Positions 48,676 to 58,446 are shown, counted from the stretch's first letter. The stretch is DNA of 64,000 nt from Zooshikella harenae (GCF_018837975.1 NZ_JAGSOY010000005.1:1-64000), one strand, 5' to 3'. The notes: generated by a model from the letters alone, not told the origin. Numbers and translations: made by a program.

Positions 48676-49290
48676 TTAAATGGTAAAGTGCTGTGCGTTT
48701 GTTAATGTTTTTAGTTGCTGTTTTGTTTTTTTCTGTATTGCTTGCACTATATAACGATAAGGTCCACCAGCCTCTACGGCATCAAAGGGATAGCAGGTTA
48801 CTAAAATAAGTTGATTAAAGCTATTATCAAGCACTAATTTTTCGGTACGGGTATCAGCAATTTTAGTTTTTATGACTTGATAATGAATTTTTTGCTGGCG
48901 AGCTTCAAGTGTTAATACGTCTCCTGTAGTTAGTTCTGCCAGCGGGCTAAAGTGAGTGTCACGATGACCACTAATCACCACAGTACCAGGATTTCCAGGT
49001 AAAACTGAGGCGGAAAGATGTCCTGGCGCAAAGGCCAACTCTCGCCCAGTAGCGCCAGATAAGACAATCATGGGTTTTTGGTGTGGCAAATAGAGTCGTG
49101 CTATAGGCCATGTATCCGCCCACTGCCATGGTTTTTGAACCTGTTTACCTTGTTCGCTGTTTTGCCAGGCTTGCTCAAGAAGAAATTGAGCGAGTGTTGC
49201 TTTTCCATATATGTAGCCAGCATGCAGTGTATGCCACCCAGAGCCTAACAACAGAATAAGACCTAAGTACTTGAAAAATTTATATTTCAT
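48676..49290 (-). CDS. Class GN (marine proteobacterial) sortase
   Basis: A membrane-anchored transpeptidase that cleaves a C-terminal sorting signal. An N-terminal membrane segment (about 5-23) is followed by the sortase fold with the catalytic triad His109 (SGHRDTHF), Cys166 (LVTCYPF) and Arg179 (PYRY). It is 204 residues. Its start overlaps the end of the VIT/VWA substrate gene by 11 bp, so the two are co-translated. This is the usual pair in the proteobacterial dedicated sortase system, where one sortase serves one target. The matching two-component genes are at 57.7-60.6 kb. Confidence 0.93.
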   Translation of the reverse strand: MKYKFFKYLGLILLLGSGWHTLHAGYIYGKATLAQFLLEQAWQNSEQGKQVQKPWQWADTWPIARLYLPHQKPMIVLSGATGRELAFAPGHLSASVLPGNPGTVVISGHRDTHFSPLAELTTGDVLTLEARQQKIHYQVIKTKIADTRTEKLVLDNSFNQLILVTCYPFDAVEAGGPYRYIVQAIQKKTKQQLKTLTNAQHFTI

Positions 49291-51334
49291 GATGTTTCCT
49301 CATCGTACTCCAGCATAAACAAAGCAAACCGAGTAATGCTGAGATAAAAGCCATTAGCAGATGCCATGGCGCAGTGGTGGCTGTTTGAGGAAAACCTGTT
49401 GTTTGATAGGCATTACCATGGGGCAGTGCATTAGAAATGTTAGTGGATTGAGTTTGTTGATGAGCCGGCTTTACAATTTGCTCTGCAACAGCAACGAAGC
49501 TGGTATAGCGTGAGGCAAGTTGGTGTGTTAGCGCAATTTGCGTAATCTGTTCTGGTAGTTCGCTGTTATTTGTTTGAATATACTCATCTTGAAGCATTTC
49601 AATTTGTTGTCTTGCCCATAATTTACCAATACCGTTTGCAGGCTGATGAAGCTGTGTTTGTGGAATGACTTGCTCCCAAGGCTGCCTACCCATTTTGGCT
49701 TTAATCACTAGCGAAGATTTAAGTGACTCTAGTTTCTTTGTGATAATTAATGGCTGACCTTGGTATAAATCTGAGATTGTTTGTTGTTGACCATCTGGCC
49801 AGGTTACAGTGATTCCGGAGGCAATTGGGTTTTGAATTTGATTAAATAAATGCGTGATACGTTGTTCAACTGTATTCATATGAGGAACGTATGTAAATGT
49901 ACCTCGTCCAAACTCAGCTGATTTACGCATAAAATAGCTATTAGGCGCAGACCCAATGCCTATAGTAAATAAGCGGCGTGGGGCTAAATTTTGATGTATA
50001 AATTGAAGTATTTCTACTTCGTTCCCTACGCTACCATCGGTTATAAAAATAATTTGACTGAGTTCGACGTCTGTAAGTGGCAATGTGACAGCTGCTTGTA
50101 AAGCAGGCAGAATTTCTGTTCCTCCATTTGCGGCTAAGTCATCAATAAACTTAATTGCATCAGCCATACTTAACATGGATACTCGCTGAGAGCGTTCAAA
50201 AAGGGTTCTTGTTGTTGAATCAAACGCAATAATATTAAACCGATCATTCGGGTTTAATTGTCGTAATGCAAATTGTAAGGCGGTTTTTGCTTGTACTATG
50301 GAGCTTCCAGCCATTGAACCAGAAGTATCAATGATAAAAATTTGTTCTTTGCTTAGCGGCGTTTTATTTTTTTTCATTTTAGGTGGTGCAACCATTAACA
50401 GGCCGTAGGTTTCATTATGAACCTCTTCAGTGAAAAAGGTTGCCTGAGGTTGGAAGGCCGTTTGTGGTTGCCATGTTAACTCTAAATCTCGGTCAAAGAT
50501 AACCGCATCATTTTTCAGTTGGACTATGTATTGATGGTCATTCTTATTGATTTTGAGTTTATGAGTTGAGCTGTTCAAACTGACTAATGGTAAACCTGCA
50601 TTTATATTAATAGTTAAGTCTACTTTTAAAGGTGTTTGAGGGGCAGGGCGTTGTGGTAATGGTGGTAGTGATGATGTCTGTGGCGAGGAGAGAAAGTTTG
50701 TATCTGTCTTAGTGGTTTGCGCGCTTTTGTATCTTGGTGTGATCGTCATTGGAAATCGCAACTGGTACTGATTACTAATGTACGGCACTGATTGCATATA
50801 AGAAATTTTAACTTCTATGGTTTCTTCGGGGGCAATATTGGCGACTTGTGTTGTGAACAAATTGGGTCGATCTTGTGATAAGAGTGAGGCTTGTTGACCA
50901 GCAGCTTTTGCTGTCGTGTAAATGTGTTTTGCTTCCTCTTTGCGCTTAATTAAGCCTTTGATCGTTCGGTTACCAATGGTCATTTCCATAGCATAAACTG
51001 CAGCATTTTCGGGTAAAGGAAAAGCATAAACACCTTCTGCCCATTCTGAACCACTGTTTTTAAAGCGCTGAGTGACAGTGACAGCAGCAATTATACCGTT
51101 TACATCAATGTTTACATGATTGTCTAAGCGTAGTGCATTGATGTAGGTGGTTTTATTTTTGAGAAGCAAACTGCCAGAAGTGACTTCCTCTGGACTTTGG
51201 TATATCTCGTGGTAATGATTGGTGGTACTGGCTTTAGCAGCACTAAAGCCTAACAGGCTTAAAAAGCAAAATAGCCACAGACCAATGGCCAACCACCCTA
51301 GATATTGATTAAGTGCTGCGAAATCGTCTTTCAT
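49280..51334 (-). CDS. Marine proteobacterial sortase target protein (VIT and VWA domains)
   Basis: The dedicated substrate of the adjacent sortase. An N-terminal membrane or signal segment (about residues 13-33) is followed by a VIT domain (65-190, with VTVTQRFKNSGSEWAEGVYAFPLPENAAV). A VWA domain has the metal site IIDTSGSM near 338. The C-terminal sorting signal consists of FPQTAT (648-653), a hydrophobic helix and the basic tail MRKHHEI. The typical motif in this family is LPQTA, so Phe replaces Leu here. It is 684 residues. The start ATG has GAAGGAG upstream. The architecture resembles inter-alpha-trypsin inhibitor heavy chains; a role in surface binding is likely but unproven. Confidence 0.93.
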   Translation of the reverse strand: MKDDFAALNQYLGWLAIGLWLFCFLSLLGFSAAKASTTNHYHEIYQSPEEVTSGSLLLKNKTTYINALRLDNHVNIDVNGIIAAVTVTQRFKNSGSEWAEGVYAFPLPENAAVYAMEMTIGNRTIKGLIKRKEEAKHIYTTAKAAGQQASLLSQDRPNLFTTQVANIAPEETIEVKISYMQSVPYISNQYQLRFPMTITPRYKSAQTTKTDTNFLSSPQTSSLPPLPQRPAPQTPLKVDLTININAGLPLVSLNSSTHKLKINKNDHQYIVQLKNDAVIFDRDLELTWQPQTAFQPQATFFTEEVHNETYGLLMVAPPKMKKNKTPLSKEQIFIIDTSGSMAGSSIVQAKTALQFALRQLNPNDRFNIIAFDSTTRTLFERSQRVSMLSMADAIKFIDDLAANGGTEILPALQAAVTLPLTDVELSQIIFITDGSVGNEVEILQFIHQNLAPRRLFTIGIGSAPNSYFMRKSAEFGRGTFTYVPHMNTVEQRITHLFNQIQNPIASGITVTWPDGQQQTISDLYQGQPLIITKKLESLKSSLVIKAKMGRQPWEQVIPQTQLHQPANGIGKLWARQQIEMLQDEYIQTNNSELPEQITQIALTHQLASRYTSFVAVAEQIVKPAHQQTQSTNISNALPHGNAYQTTGFPQTATTAPWHLLMAFISALLGLLCLCWSTMRKHHEI

Positions 51335-51520
51335 TCTAAATGCTCCTTCCTCGTTATTGTTTATTTAACAAGGTAAAAGCGCCATTGTTGTTGGTCTAAT
51401 ATGATAATTTTGGGAGCAATTGTGGCGAAATATGGCACAAATGACAGACTTGGCATTTTAAAAGACATAAGTTGCTTTTTAACCCATCATTTATCTAAAT
51501 AATATGAAAATATTTAGTTT

Positions 51521-51937
51521 ATGATCCTAAAGGTGACTGATTTCATGTTCAGATACATTCCCGTTGTTGCTTTTTTTGGTTTTATTTGTTGGGTAATAGT
51601 GAGTGCGGACAGTGGTCAGCAAATCATTTTTATGAAAATGATGGCTGGTGTACCTTATGGTGACAAATTAGGTCATGTGTTTTTATATGGGGTATTAACT
51701 TGGTTGTTAAATAGTGCCCTTAACTACAAGTTAATACAACTAAGAGGAAAATCTATATTATTAGGTGCGGTGATTGTTTTTAGTTTTGCGTTACTGGAAG
51801 AAATAACCCAGCTTTACTTTCCTCAAAGAACCTTTGAGTTGATCGATTTGACTGCAGATGTTGTTGGTATAACTATTTTTTCATGGGTGCCCTATATTTT
51901 TTATCGAAGAAAACAACTCAATATGCTTATTGATTAG
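51521..51937 (+). CDS. VanZ-family membrane protein
   Basis: A 138-residue inner-membrane protein with four hydrophobic segments and the VanZ-like signatures PYGDKLGHVFLYGVL and LLEEITQLYFPQRTFELIDLTADVVGI, whose acidic and histidine residues are conserved in the family. Despite the name, family members outside vancomycin clusters have no established role in resistance. It sits between the divergent sortase-target gene and the convergent RND permease. VanZ-like genes near sortase or exopolysaccharide loci suggest a cell-envelope role, which is inference. The ATG at 51521 is used; ATG 51545 is an alternative. Confidence 0.85.
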   Translation: MILKVTDFMFRYIPVVAFFGFICWVIVSADSGQQIIFMKMMAGVPYGDKLGHVFLYGVLTWLLNSALNYKLIQLRGKSILLGAVIVFSFALLEEITQLYFPQRTFELIDLTADVVGITIFSWVPYIFYRRKQLNMLID

Positions 51938-51982
51938 CAATAAAATTCATTTTTTTATCGATTTTTGCTTTGTCTGTGCTTA

Positions 51983-52021
51983 TTCCCCCCCCCTTTGGCG
52001 AAAGTTACTAAAGGGGAGGAA
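51983..52021. terminator. Possible bidirectional terminator between vanZ-like and RND genes
   Basis: TTCC-N-CCCC...TTT pairs with AAAGGGG-A-GGAA around a 13-nt loop. A nine-C homopolymer (51985-51993) sits in the left arm. Only a short T-run follows at 52024-52028. Confidence 0.45.
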
Positions 52022-52040
52022 ATATTTTGTTTTAGCTGTT

Positions 52041-55000
52041 CTACGCGGCTTGTTTTTTCGATACGTAAATACGTACTTTTTTCTTTAACTGGCTAATATC
52101 TTCTACAACGCCATAAAGTGATGGAATCAGGAACAATGTTATTACTGTAGCAAAGAGAATACCGAAACCTAGGGCTATTGCCATTGGAATAACAATTTTG
52201 GCTTGAAGACTTTTTTCCAAAATGATGGGTGCTAGTCCTAAAAAGGTTGTCAGTGAAGTTAGCAGGATAGCGCGAAAACGTTCTTTACCAGATGCTTGAA
52301 TGGCTTCGCTAACACTTGTTCCTCGTTCTTTAACTTCTCTGTTGATAAAATCTACCAAGATGAGACTATCGTTGACTAAGACCCCTGCAAGTGCGATGAG
52401 TCCATAAATCGACATCATGCTAATAGGGACATTGAAAAACCAATGACCTGCAACAGCACCGATTAGACCAAATGGAATAATAGCCATAATGATTAAAGGT
52501 TGGCTATAAGATTTTAAGGGGATTGCTATCAGGGCATAAATGAGCAATAGTCCAAAAATAGCCGCTTGAATCATTTTCTGGATGGTTTTTTGCTGCTCTA
52601 AACTAGCACCTTCCAAGTCGGTTTTAAGCGATGGAAACTGGCTTTTCAGCGATGGAATAAAGTTATCCTCTAAGTCACTGATGACTTCTTGTGGCTCTAC
52701 TTTACTAGGATCAATATCTGCGCTGATTGTTACTACATTGGTACTATTTATTCGTCGTATTTCACTGGGTGCTGGTTCCTGTCGCCAACTAACAGCCTGA
52801 TTGAGTGGCATAGTGTTTTCACCATCAACCCGTACTTTAAAATTAGCTAAATCACCTAAATCAGAACGCTCACCTTTAGGATAACGCAGCATTACTTTTA
52901 CTTCGCTGGTACCCCGTTGGAAGGTCTGGATTTCATCACCATGAACACCTTGTCTCAACTGATTTCCTATATCGGCCAAGCGCAGCTGATAAGCAATAGC
53001 TTCGGGCATAAGAGACAGTACAAAGTCTGGGCGAGGTGCACTGTAACTGCTTTCAATATCAAAAACGCCATCATAAGTTGTCAGTTGCTTTTTAAACTCT
53101 GCGGCGGCTTGAATAAGCACATCCTGATCCCGACTGGAAAACTGGAAGAAGATAGGTGAACCACCACCTGCATTAGTGCTGGAATCGAAGCTTAGCTTTT
53201 TTACACCGGGTAACGTGCCCACTGCTTTACGCCAGCGATCACTGATAGTATTTGCATCCCACTGTCGTTGTTCAGACTTGGTTAGTTCAACAACGAGTTC
53301 ACCACCTGTTTCATCAGTCGTAAATGTGAGAAGGTGTTTTAAAAATCCATTATCTTCAGGATACTGTTTCTTATAGCCTTCATTCATGTCGACTACCTTT
53401 TGCTCAATAAGTTTGAGCGTATTATTACGACTGGTGTCGGATGTACCATCATTCATGGTCAGATTAACTTGAATAAAGTCTGATGGCACATTGGGGAAAA
53501 ATACAAAGCGTACGATACCACTTTGCAAAACACCTATGGTAAGCATGAGTAAGCCAGTAAACAGAGCAATTGTGGTATAACGCTGTTTATAGGAGCTAGC
53601 TAATAATGGTTGGTAGACTCCCTGAATTAATGACTGCAGTTTTGCATCAAAACGATCTTGTAACTTGGTGAGCCAGGTTTTTTTATCTGGCTGATATTTC
53701 ATGCTTACAAGGTGAGCTGGCAAAATGAGTTTTGACTCAACCAGTGAAAACAGCAGACACAAAATGACAACCATTGCAATGGATTCAAAGAAGGGTGCAG
53801 CATTTCCCCCAACATTAAGAATGGGACCAAATGCAGCCATGGTTGTCAGTACACCAAAGGTTGCAGGGACCACTACGCGCTTAACGCCAGAAATCACACT
53901 TTGATGGCTATGGCCATATTTAACAATATGAGTGTAGGCGCTTTCTCCAATAATAATGGCATCATCAACAATAATGCCGAGCACTAAAATAAATGCAAAA
54001 AGGCTGACTACATTGACAAATACAGGGAAAGGTCCATGAGGCATTAACCATAATGCACCAAGAAAACTGATAGGAATACCTAACACGACCCAGAAGGCAA
54101 CACGAATTCTTAGGAATATACTTAAGACGATAAAAACCAGTAATGCCCCAATGCCCATATTTTCGAGCATCATATTTAGCCGGCCTTTAAGATAAAAAGA
54201 TATGTCGCCCCAATAGGAAATTTGCAGAGAGGGAGGCAGCTGTTTTTGCTTATCTGCGATGTATTTTTTTACTGCATCTGCTGTAGCTATTTCGTCATCA
54301 CCCGCAGCCTCAACATATAAGCCAACGGATAATTTTTGATTAAAACGAGAAAAGTCACCAGTGTCTGCAAAACCATCAGTTATTTTAGCAATATCTCCCA
54401 GTAGCAGCTGGGTACCATCTTGATTCGCACGGATGACAATTCGGGAAAATTCTGCAACGGTTTTGGCCTGACCTTCAGCACGTAGTTGAATGCGCCCGCT
54501 TTTAGCTTTAATCACACCACTGGCGATATCAATTGAGCTACGCTTAAGTGCATTGGCTATTTCATCAAATGTCAGGTTGTAGGCTTGTAAGTCCTGCTCT
54601 GAAACTTCAATGGCTATTTCAGCTTCGCGAATACCGTAGAGCTCTGCTTTACTCACTTCTGGTAGGGCTTGAACTTCATCTCGAATTTCCTCTCCGACGC
54701 GATGTAATGTTGCATAATCGACATCACCGAATAACGATGCCCAAATTATCCGGGTTTTTCGCTCACTTTTGCTGATGTGAGGTTTTTCCACAGCATCGGG
54801 AAATGAAGTAATACTATCAACTGCAGTTCTCACTTCATCCATAATGTCATCAACACTATAGCCATTGGTCACTTCCAATGTAATGTTGGTATAACCCTCT
54901 ATGGCAAAGGACTCAACTTTTTTAATGCCTGCGATCGTTCGGATAGCTGACTCAACTCTTAAAGTAACGCTTTGGGATACTTCAGTAGGTGATGCGCCAG

Positions 55001-55175
55001 GATAGCTGATAGAAACAACAACGCTATCAAGGGTGAAATCAGGGAACATTTGTTTTTTGATGTTAATTGCTGAAGATATGCCTACAGCGAGTAAAAACAT
55101 CATAAGCAAATTTGCTGCAACAGGATTGGCAGCAAACCAAGCAATGATACCTGACGATGACTTAGTCGTTTGCAT
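52041..55175 (-). CDS. RND-family efflux permease (HAE-1/AcrB-like)
   Basis: A proton-driven inner-membrane pump of 1044 residues with 12 membrane helices in two homologous halves. The N-terminal ANPVAANLLMMFLLAVGI, PDFTLDSVVVSISYPGASPTEVSQSV and the helix-4 motif VLGIIVDDAIIIGE with its two adjacent aspartates are characteristic. The second half repeats the layout (YGLIALAGVLVNDSLILVDFIN). It is probably encoded in one transcript with the adaptor gene upstream at 55277, 101 bp away. No outer-membrane channel gene is adjacent; a TolC-type protein elsewhere would complete the pump. The substrate is unknown. Confidence 0.93.
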   Translation of the reverse strand: MQTTKSSSGIIAWFAANPVAANLLMMFLLAVGISSAINIKKQMFPDFTLDSVVVSISYPGASPTEVSQSVTLRVESAIRTIAGIKKVESFAIEGYTNITLEVTNGYSVDDIMDEVRTAVDSITSFPDAVEKPHISKSERKTRIIWASLFGDVDYATLHRVGEEIRDEVQALPEVSKAELYGIREAEIAIEVSEQDLQAYNLTFDEIANALKRSSIDIASGVIKAKSGRIQLRAEGQAKTVAEFSRIVIRANQDGTQLLLGDIAKITDGFADTGDFSRFNQKLSVGLYVEAAGDDEIATADAVKKYIADKQKQLPPSLQISYWGDISFYLKGRLNMMLENMGIGALLVFIVLSIFLRIRVAFWVVLGIPISFLGALWLMPHGPFPVFVNVVSLFAFILVLGIIVDDAIIIGESAYTHIVKYGHSHQSVISGVKRVVVPATFGVLTTMAAFGPILNVGGNAAPFFESIAMVVILCLLFSLVESKLILPAHLVSMKYQPDKKTWLTKLQDRFDAKLQSLIQGVYQPLLASSYKQRYTTIALFTGLLMLTIGVLQSGIVRFVFFPNVPSDFIQVNLTMNDGTSDTSRNNTLKLIEQKVVDMNEGYKKQYPEDNGFLKHLLTFTTDETGGELVVELTKSEQRQWDANTISDRWRKAVGTLPGVKKLSFDSSTNAGGGSPIFFQFSSRDQDVLIQAAAEFKKQLTTYDGVFDIESSYSAPRPDFVLSLMPEAIAYQLRLADIGNQLRQGVHGDEIQTFQRGTSEVKVMLRYPKGERSDLGDLANFKVRVDGENTMPLNQAVSWRQEPAPSEIRRINSTNVVTISADIDPSKVEPQEVISDLEDNFIPSLKSQFPSLKTDLEGASLEQQKTIQKMIQAAIFGLLLIYALIAIPLKSYSQPLIIMAIIPFGLIGAVAGHWFFNVPISMMSIYGLIALAGVLVNDSLILVDFINREVKERGTSVSEAIQASGKERFRAILLTSLTTFLGLAPIILEKSLQAKIVIPMAIALGFGILFATVITLFLIPSLYGVVEDISQLKKKVRIYVSKKQAA

Positions 55176-55207
55176 ATTTATTAGCCTAAAACTTTCTCTT
55201 GCTTAGA

Positions 55208-55242
55208 AACTCCGTGCTTAAGCACATAAGCCGCATGGAGTT
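55208..55242. other. Hairpin in the 101-bp gap between adaptor and permease genes
   Basis: AACTCCGTG and CATGGAGTT pair with one mismatch around the palindrome GTGCTTAAGCAC. No T-run. It may set the ratio of adaptor to pump by stabilising the upstream message. Confidence 0.45.
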
Positions 55243-55276
55243 GAGCTTTGCATGCTCGGTTTTTACGCTGTCCACT

Positions 55277-56524
55277 TTAGCCTTCACTTGAATGTGTTGC
55301 GCTGGATGTAGCTTTTTTACTGGATGCTGCTGGTGTTGATTTAATGGCGACTGCTGATTGCTGTTCTGTTTTAGTGATATTCACTTGCAAGCCAGGAATA
55401 GGGTTTGGAATAGCTGTGAGGCATAGTCTGTCACCATCACTAAAGTTATTCTTTATAAACGCACTGGCACGTTGCTCTCGAATAAGTTTTACTGGATGTA
55501 TACGCAGAGTGTCGTTTTTATCAATGACGAGTAATTGTTGACGGTTAATTAACAGGTGACGTGGAATTTTAATGACACTTTCTGCTGCTATACCAGCAAT
55601 GGTGGCTTTGACAAATGAGCCAATTGGTAGTGGTGCCTGTGCTTTTTGTTTTGCTGAAGTGAGTGAGTAAGGATCTTTGATGCGTGCAACTAAATAGTGC
55701 ATACGGGTTTTAGTGTCAACGACAGCTTCTTGGCGTGTAATAATGGCTTGCCATTGATGGTCAGGATTATGGTTTGAAGTCAGTGTTACCTTTGGTCCTT
55801 GGAATTCGCTTTGCCCAAAGTCAGGTAGATCAAGATAAGGCATGTCACTGCGTTTGATGGGTAAGCGTACTTCTGCATAATCTGTAGCAAAAGTATCTCC
55901 AAGTTGTGCTCCTGTTGTTACATACTGTCCAACATCAACCTGACGAGCTTTTGTCATACCATCATAAGGAGCACGAATTTTTGTACGAGCAAGATACTGT
56001 TGTGCTTTATGTAAATCAGCTTTGGCTGCATGGACGGCAGCTTTGGTTTCTTGTACATAAGGTTTGCGTAATACCAGGTCATTAGCTTGCTTTAATGAGC
56101 GTCCTCGCTGGGTCCAATCTGTACGAGCGGCTTCGGCTTTACCTTGTTCCTCCATCAGTTTGGCTTCTGCCTGAGCAAGCTGGGCTTTGGCTTGCTCAAC
56201 AGCTACCTGATAGTCAATGGGGTCGATACGAAGGAGTATATCTCCCTTTGTAAATGTGCCGCCACTGACGAACGCCGGAGAAATTTCCAGAACTGTGCCT
56301 GCCACTTGTGAAATCAGCGTTGTTTCGGTGCGAGGGTTGATAGTACCCTGACTTGCAACATGAAACTGTACAGTCTCTTCTGTTAACGGTTTAGTTTCTA
56401 CAACAAGTGGAGTAACAGGTTTTTCAGATTTGGCTGGTTCAGGTTTCATATTACTTAACTGCCAGGTAGCGGCAGACGCCAATGCTAATAAACCAATGGG
56501 GGTGATAACCTTAAGCCACCTCAT
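55277..56524 (-). CDS. RND efflux periplasmic adaptor (membrane fusion protein)
   Basis: The adaptor that links the RND permease to an outer-membrane channel. An N-terminal membrane anchor (MRWLKVITPIGLLALASAA) is followed by the barrel-sandwich segment SQGTINPRTETTLISQVAGTV, an alpha hairpin (about 95-165, AKAQLAQAEAKLMEEQGKAEA), the second lipoyl half TKIRAPYDGMTKARQVDVGQYV and a beta-barrel domain. The tail is Ser/Thr/Ala-rich and low complexity. It is 415 residues from ATG 56524, with AGGAG about 12 bases upstream. A TTG at 56554 would only add residues ahead of the anchor. It is the first gene of the efflux operon. Confidence 0.92.
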   Translation of the reverse strand: MRWLKVITPIGLLALASAATWQLSNMKPEPAKSEKPVTPLVVETKPLTEETVQFHVASQGTINPRTETTLISQVAGTVLEISPAFVSGGTFTKGDILLRIDPIDYQVAVEQAKAQLAQAEAKLMEEQGKAEAARTDWTQRGRSLKQANDLVLRKPYVQETKAAVHAAKADLHKAQQYLARTKIRAPYDGMTKARQVDVGQYVTTGAQLGDTFATDYAEVRLPIKRSDMPYLDLPDFGQSEFQGPKVTLTSNHNPDHQWQAIITRQEAVVDTKTRMHYLVARIKDPYSLTSAKQKAQAPLPIGSFVKATIAGIAAESVIKIPRHLLINRQQLLVIDKNDTLRIHPVKLIREQRASAFIKNNFSDGDRLCLTAIPNPIPGLQVNITKTEQQSAVAIKSTPAASSKKATSSATHSSEG

Positions 56525-56980
56525 GAATGAAAGTACTCCTAGATGCCAAATCAAACTGACAGGGTCATTTTATAAGGGCGAATACCATAGCAAGAACAAG
56601 AGTCTCTGCCAAAGAACATTTCACTTTATTAAGAAAGTCTTAATAAGAGTTTCACTGACTGATTTGACCTCTTTCTCCCAGCCTGTATAACAGCCCTCAA
56701 ACTAAGACAGAAGAGTATGAAAAATGATCCTAAGTTATGTGAATATTATTTGTTTTTTGTGTGAAGGGTGTTTTTCTTTGTATTTTGTAGTAGTGGTACT
56801 TTCAAAGGAGGGGAGGTTTATCTCAAACTTTTTTAATTTTTTTCTAAATTAAATGTTTATTTGGAGAAAAATAAAAGTACAGTGATGAATGAAATCTGCA
56901 AAAATTAAAATATATTTACTGAAAAATATACTCGTGTGAGCAAGAGTTTTCTAACTCACACAGAGCATTGATTAAGGAAA
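56525..56980. other. Intergenic region upstream of the efflux operon
   Basis: 456 bp, AT-rich, no gene. It carries a perfect dyad TTATTAAGA-AAG-TCTTAATAA (56626-56646), about 100 bp before the adaptor start, which could be a repressor operator. The hairpin GTGTGAG/CTCACAC (56934-56961) is 20 bp past the stop codon of the IS1595-type gene. The dyad type and position suit a local regulator, but no TetR or MarR-type gene is present here. Confidence 0.45.
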
Positions 56981-57430
56981 TCACAAAGGTGTTGTGATAA
57001 TAGGTAATTGGTTAACACGATGTGTGGTTTTGGACTTTTCAGTAGTTGATTGGTGTTGTTTAAGAAGTTTTCGTTTTACTCTGCGGGCAGTGTCGTAAGA
57101 AACATTGAGTTCATGCATAAGTGATAATGCAGACAGTTTCTTTTGATGAGCAAGAAGATAAGCAGCTCTAAACCAGTCTTTAAGGGGAAGTTTAGTGCCT
57201 TGGAATATTGTACCACTGATAAGTGATTGCTGACGGTGACAGTGGTTACATTGGTATAGCGGACGTGTTTTAAGGGTACAATGCTTAGCGCAACCACAGC
57301 TTGGACAACGGAAACCTTCAGGCCAGCGGAGTTGAAATAACAACTCGTGACATTGACTTTCTGTGCCAAATTTATCTGTGAAGTGTTCAAACCCCTGAGC
57401 TTTGACGAGCGATACTAAATCAATTTCCAT
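56981..57430 (-). CDS. IS1595-type zinc-ribbon/HTH protein lacking the transposase catalytic domain
   Basis: A 149-residue protein matching the N-terminal part of IS1595-family transposases. The first 40 residues include FGTESQCHELLFQLRWPEGFRCPSC. The zinc ribbon uses Cys42, Cys45, Cys61 and Cys64. A helical DNA-binding region follows (LPLKDWFRAAYLLAHQKKLSALSLMHELNVSYDTARRVKRKL). The usual DDE/N catalytic domain is absent, and the last 25 residues look unrelated to a transposase. ATG 57430 has an excellent AAGGGA six bases upstream. It may be a decayed insertion sequence or a domesticated DNA-binding protein. It lies between the efflux operon and the sortase-system regulator genes. Confidence 0.8.
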   Translation of the reverse strand: MEIDLVSLVKAQGFEHFTDKFGTESQCHELLFQLRWPEGFRCPSCGCAKHCTLKTRPLYQCNHCHRQQSLISGTIFQGTKLPLKDWFRAAYLLAHQKKLSALSLMHELNVSYDTARRVKRKLLKQHQSTTEKSKTTHRVNQLPIITTPL

Positions 57431-57736
57431 GATGAATCCCTTCTGCAATGATGAATGTATTGCGGATTTGTCCATTGTATTAGTCGTCAATATACGTATA
57501 TTGATCTCTATCAGGGTTTTTCGGCTGAGTTAGATGGGTAATTTATAACTCATACAAAATGATTGTTACTCATTTTACTTGAGAGCTCTGTTCTTGAATT
57601 TCTGTTAATCCTTTCCTGTCTTAGCTTTAAGTGGTTCATTGTTGATCTTGATTACTTACTCTTGATCGTCGTAGTAGTTGTCATTGGGTTTATCGCGCCG
57701 CATAATTGGCGACTGTTTGTTCTGGTGGAGGCTTAG
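57431..57736. other. Divergent promoter region of the IS1595-type gene and the sortase-system regulator
   Basis: 306 bp without a gene. No inverted terminal repeats of an insertion sequence could be found here. It must hold both divergent promoters. Confidence 0.45.
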
Positions 57737-58438
57737 ATGCAGCGTTATATCGCCATCGTAGAAGATGAAGTGGCCATTCGTGAGAACTATCGGGCAGTAC
57801 TCACTCGATATGGTTATCATGTCAGCATGTATAGTAACCGCCGAGAAGCGATGGCGGCATTCAATAAGCAGCTTCCTGAGCTGGCCATCATTGATGTTGG
57901 CTTGGAAGATGAAATTGAAGGAGGCTTTGATCTTTGTCGAGAGCTTCGGGCTATTGCCCCACAGTTACCCATCATTTTCTTGACGGCTAGAGACAGTGAG
58001 TTGGATGCTATTTCTGGCTTGAGATTAGGTGCTGATGATTACCTGACGAAAGACATCAGTTTAGAACATATGGTTGCACGAATTGTTGCATTGTTTCGTC
58101 GTGTTGATGCACTTCAGTCAAAATCACCTGCTGAGCAAGGTCAACAATTATGCTGTGGTGATTTAGTGATGGACCTTGATCGAATGACTGCAAACTGGCA
58201 AGCGCAGTTAGTACCTTTGACGTTAACTGAGTTTTGGCTGGTATACGCATTGGCTAGGCACCCAGGCCATGTTAAAAACCGTCAGCAATTGATGGATGCG
58301 GCAAATGTCGTGCTTGATGATAATACCATTACCTCGCACATTAAGCGTATTCGTAAAAAATTTTCGAAGCTGGATACTAATTTTCAATCTATTGAAACAG
58401 TATATGGGTTTGGCTATCGCTGGCATCCACAAAAATAG
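57737..58438 (+). CDS. pdsR: Proteobacterial dedicated sortase system response regulator
   Basis: A DNA-binding response regulator with receiver domain (IAIVEDEVAIRENY, phospho-acceptor Asp53 in IIDVGLEDEIEGG, switch residues FLTARD and conserved Lys in YLTKD). A C-terminal OmpR-type winged helix has LTLTEFWLVYALARHPGHVKNRQQLM and the recognition helix TITSHIKRIRKKF. It is 233 residues. The extended DVGLEDEIEGGFDLC loop and the partner kinase match the dedicated regulator family that accompanies class GN sortases. Its likely targets are the sortase and substrate genes 6-8 kb to the left. Confidence 0.88.
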   Translation: MQRYIAIVEDEVAIRENYRAVLTRYGYHVSMYSNRREAMAAFNKQLPELAIIDVGLEDEIEGGFDLCRELRAIAPQLPIIFLTARDSELDAISGLRLGADDYLTKDISLEHMVARIVALFRRVDALQSKSPAEQGQQLCCGDLVMDLDRMTANWQAQLVPLTLTEFWLVYALARHPGHVKNRQQLMDAANVVLDDNTITSHIKRIRKKFSKLDTNFQSIETVYGFGYRWHPQK

Positions 58439-58446
58439 CAGTCTGT

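Noticed and set aside
51985-51993. Nine-C homopolymer as a phase-variation tract
   Set aside because: It lies between the stop codons of convergent genes and cannot shift any reading frame.
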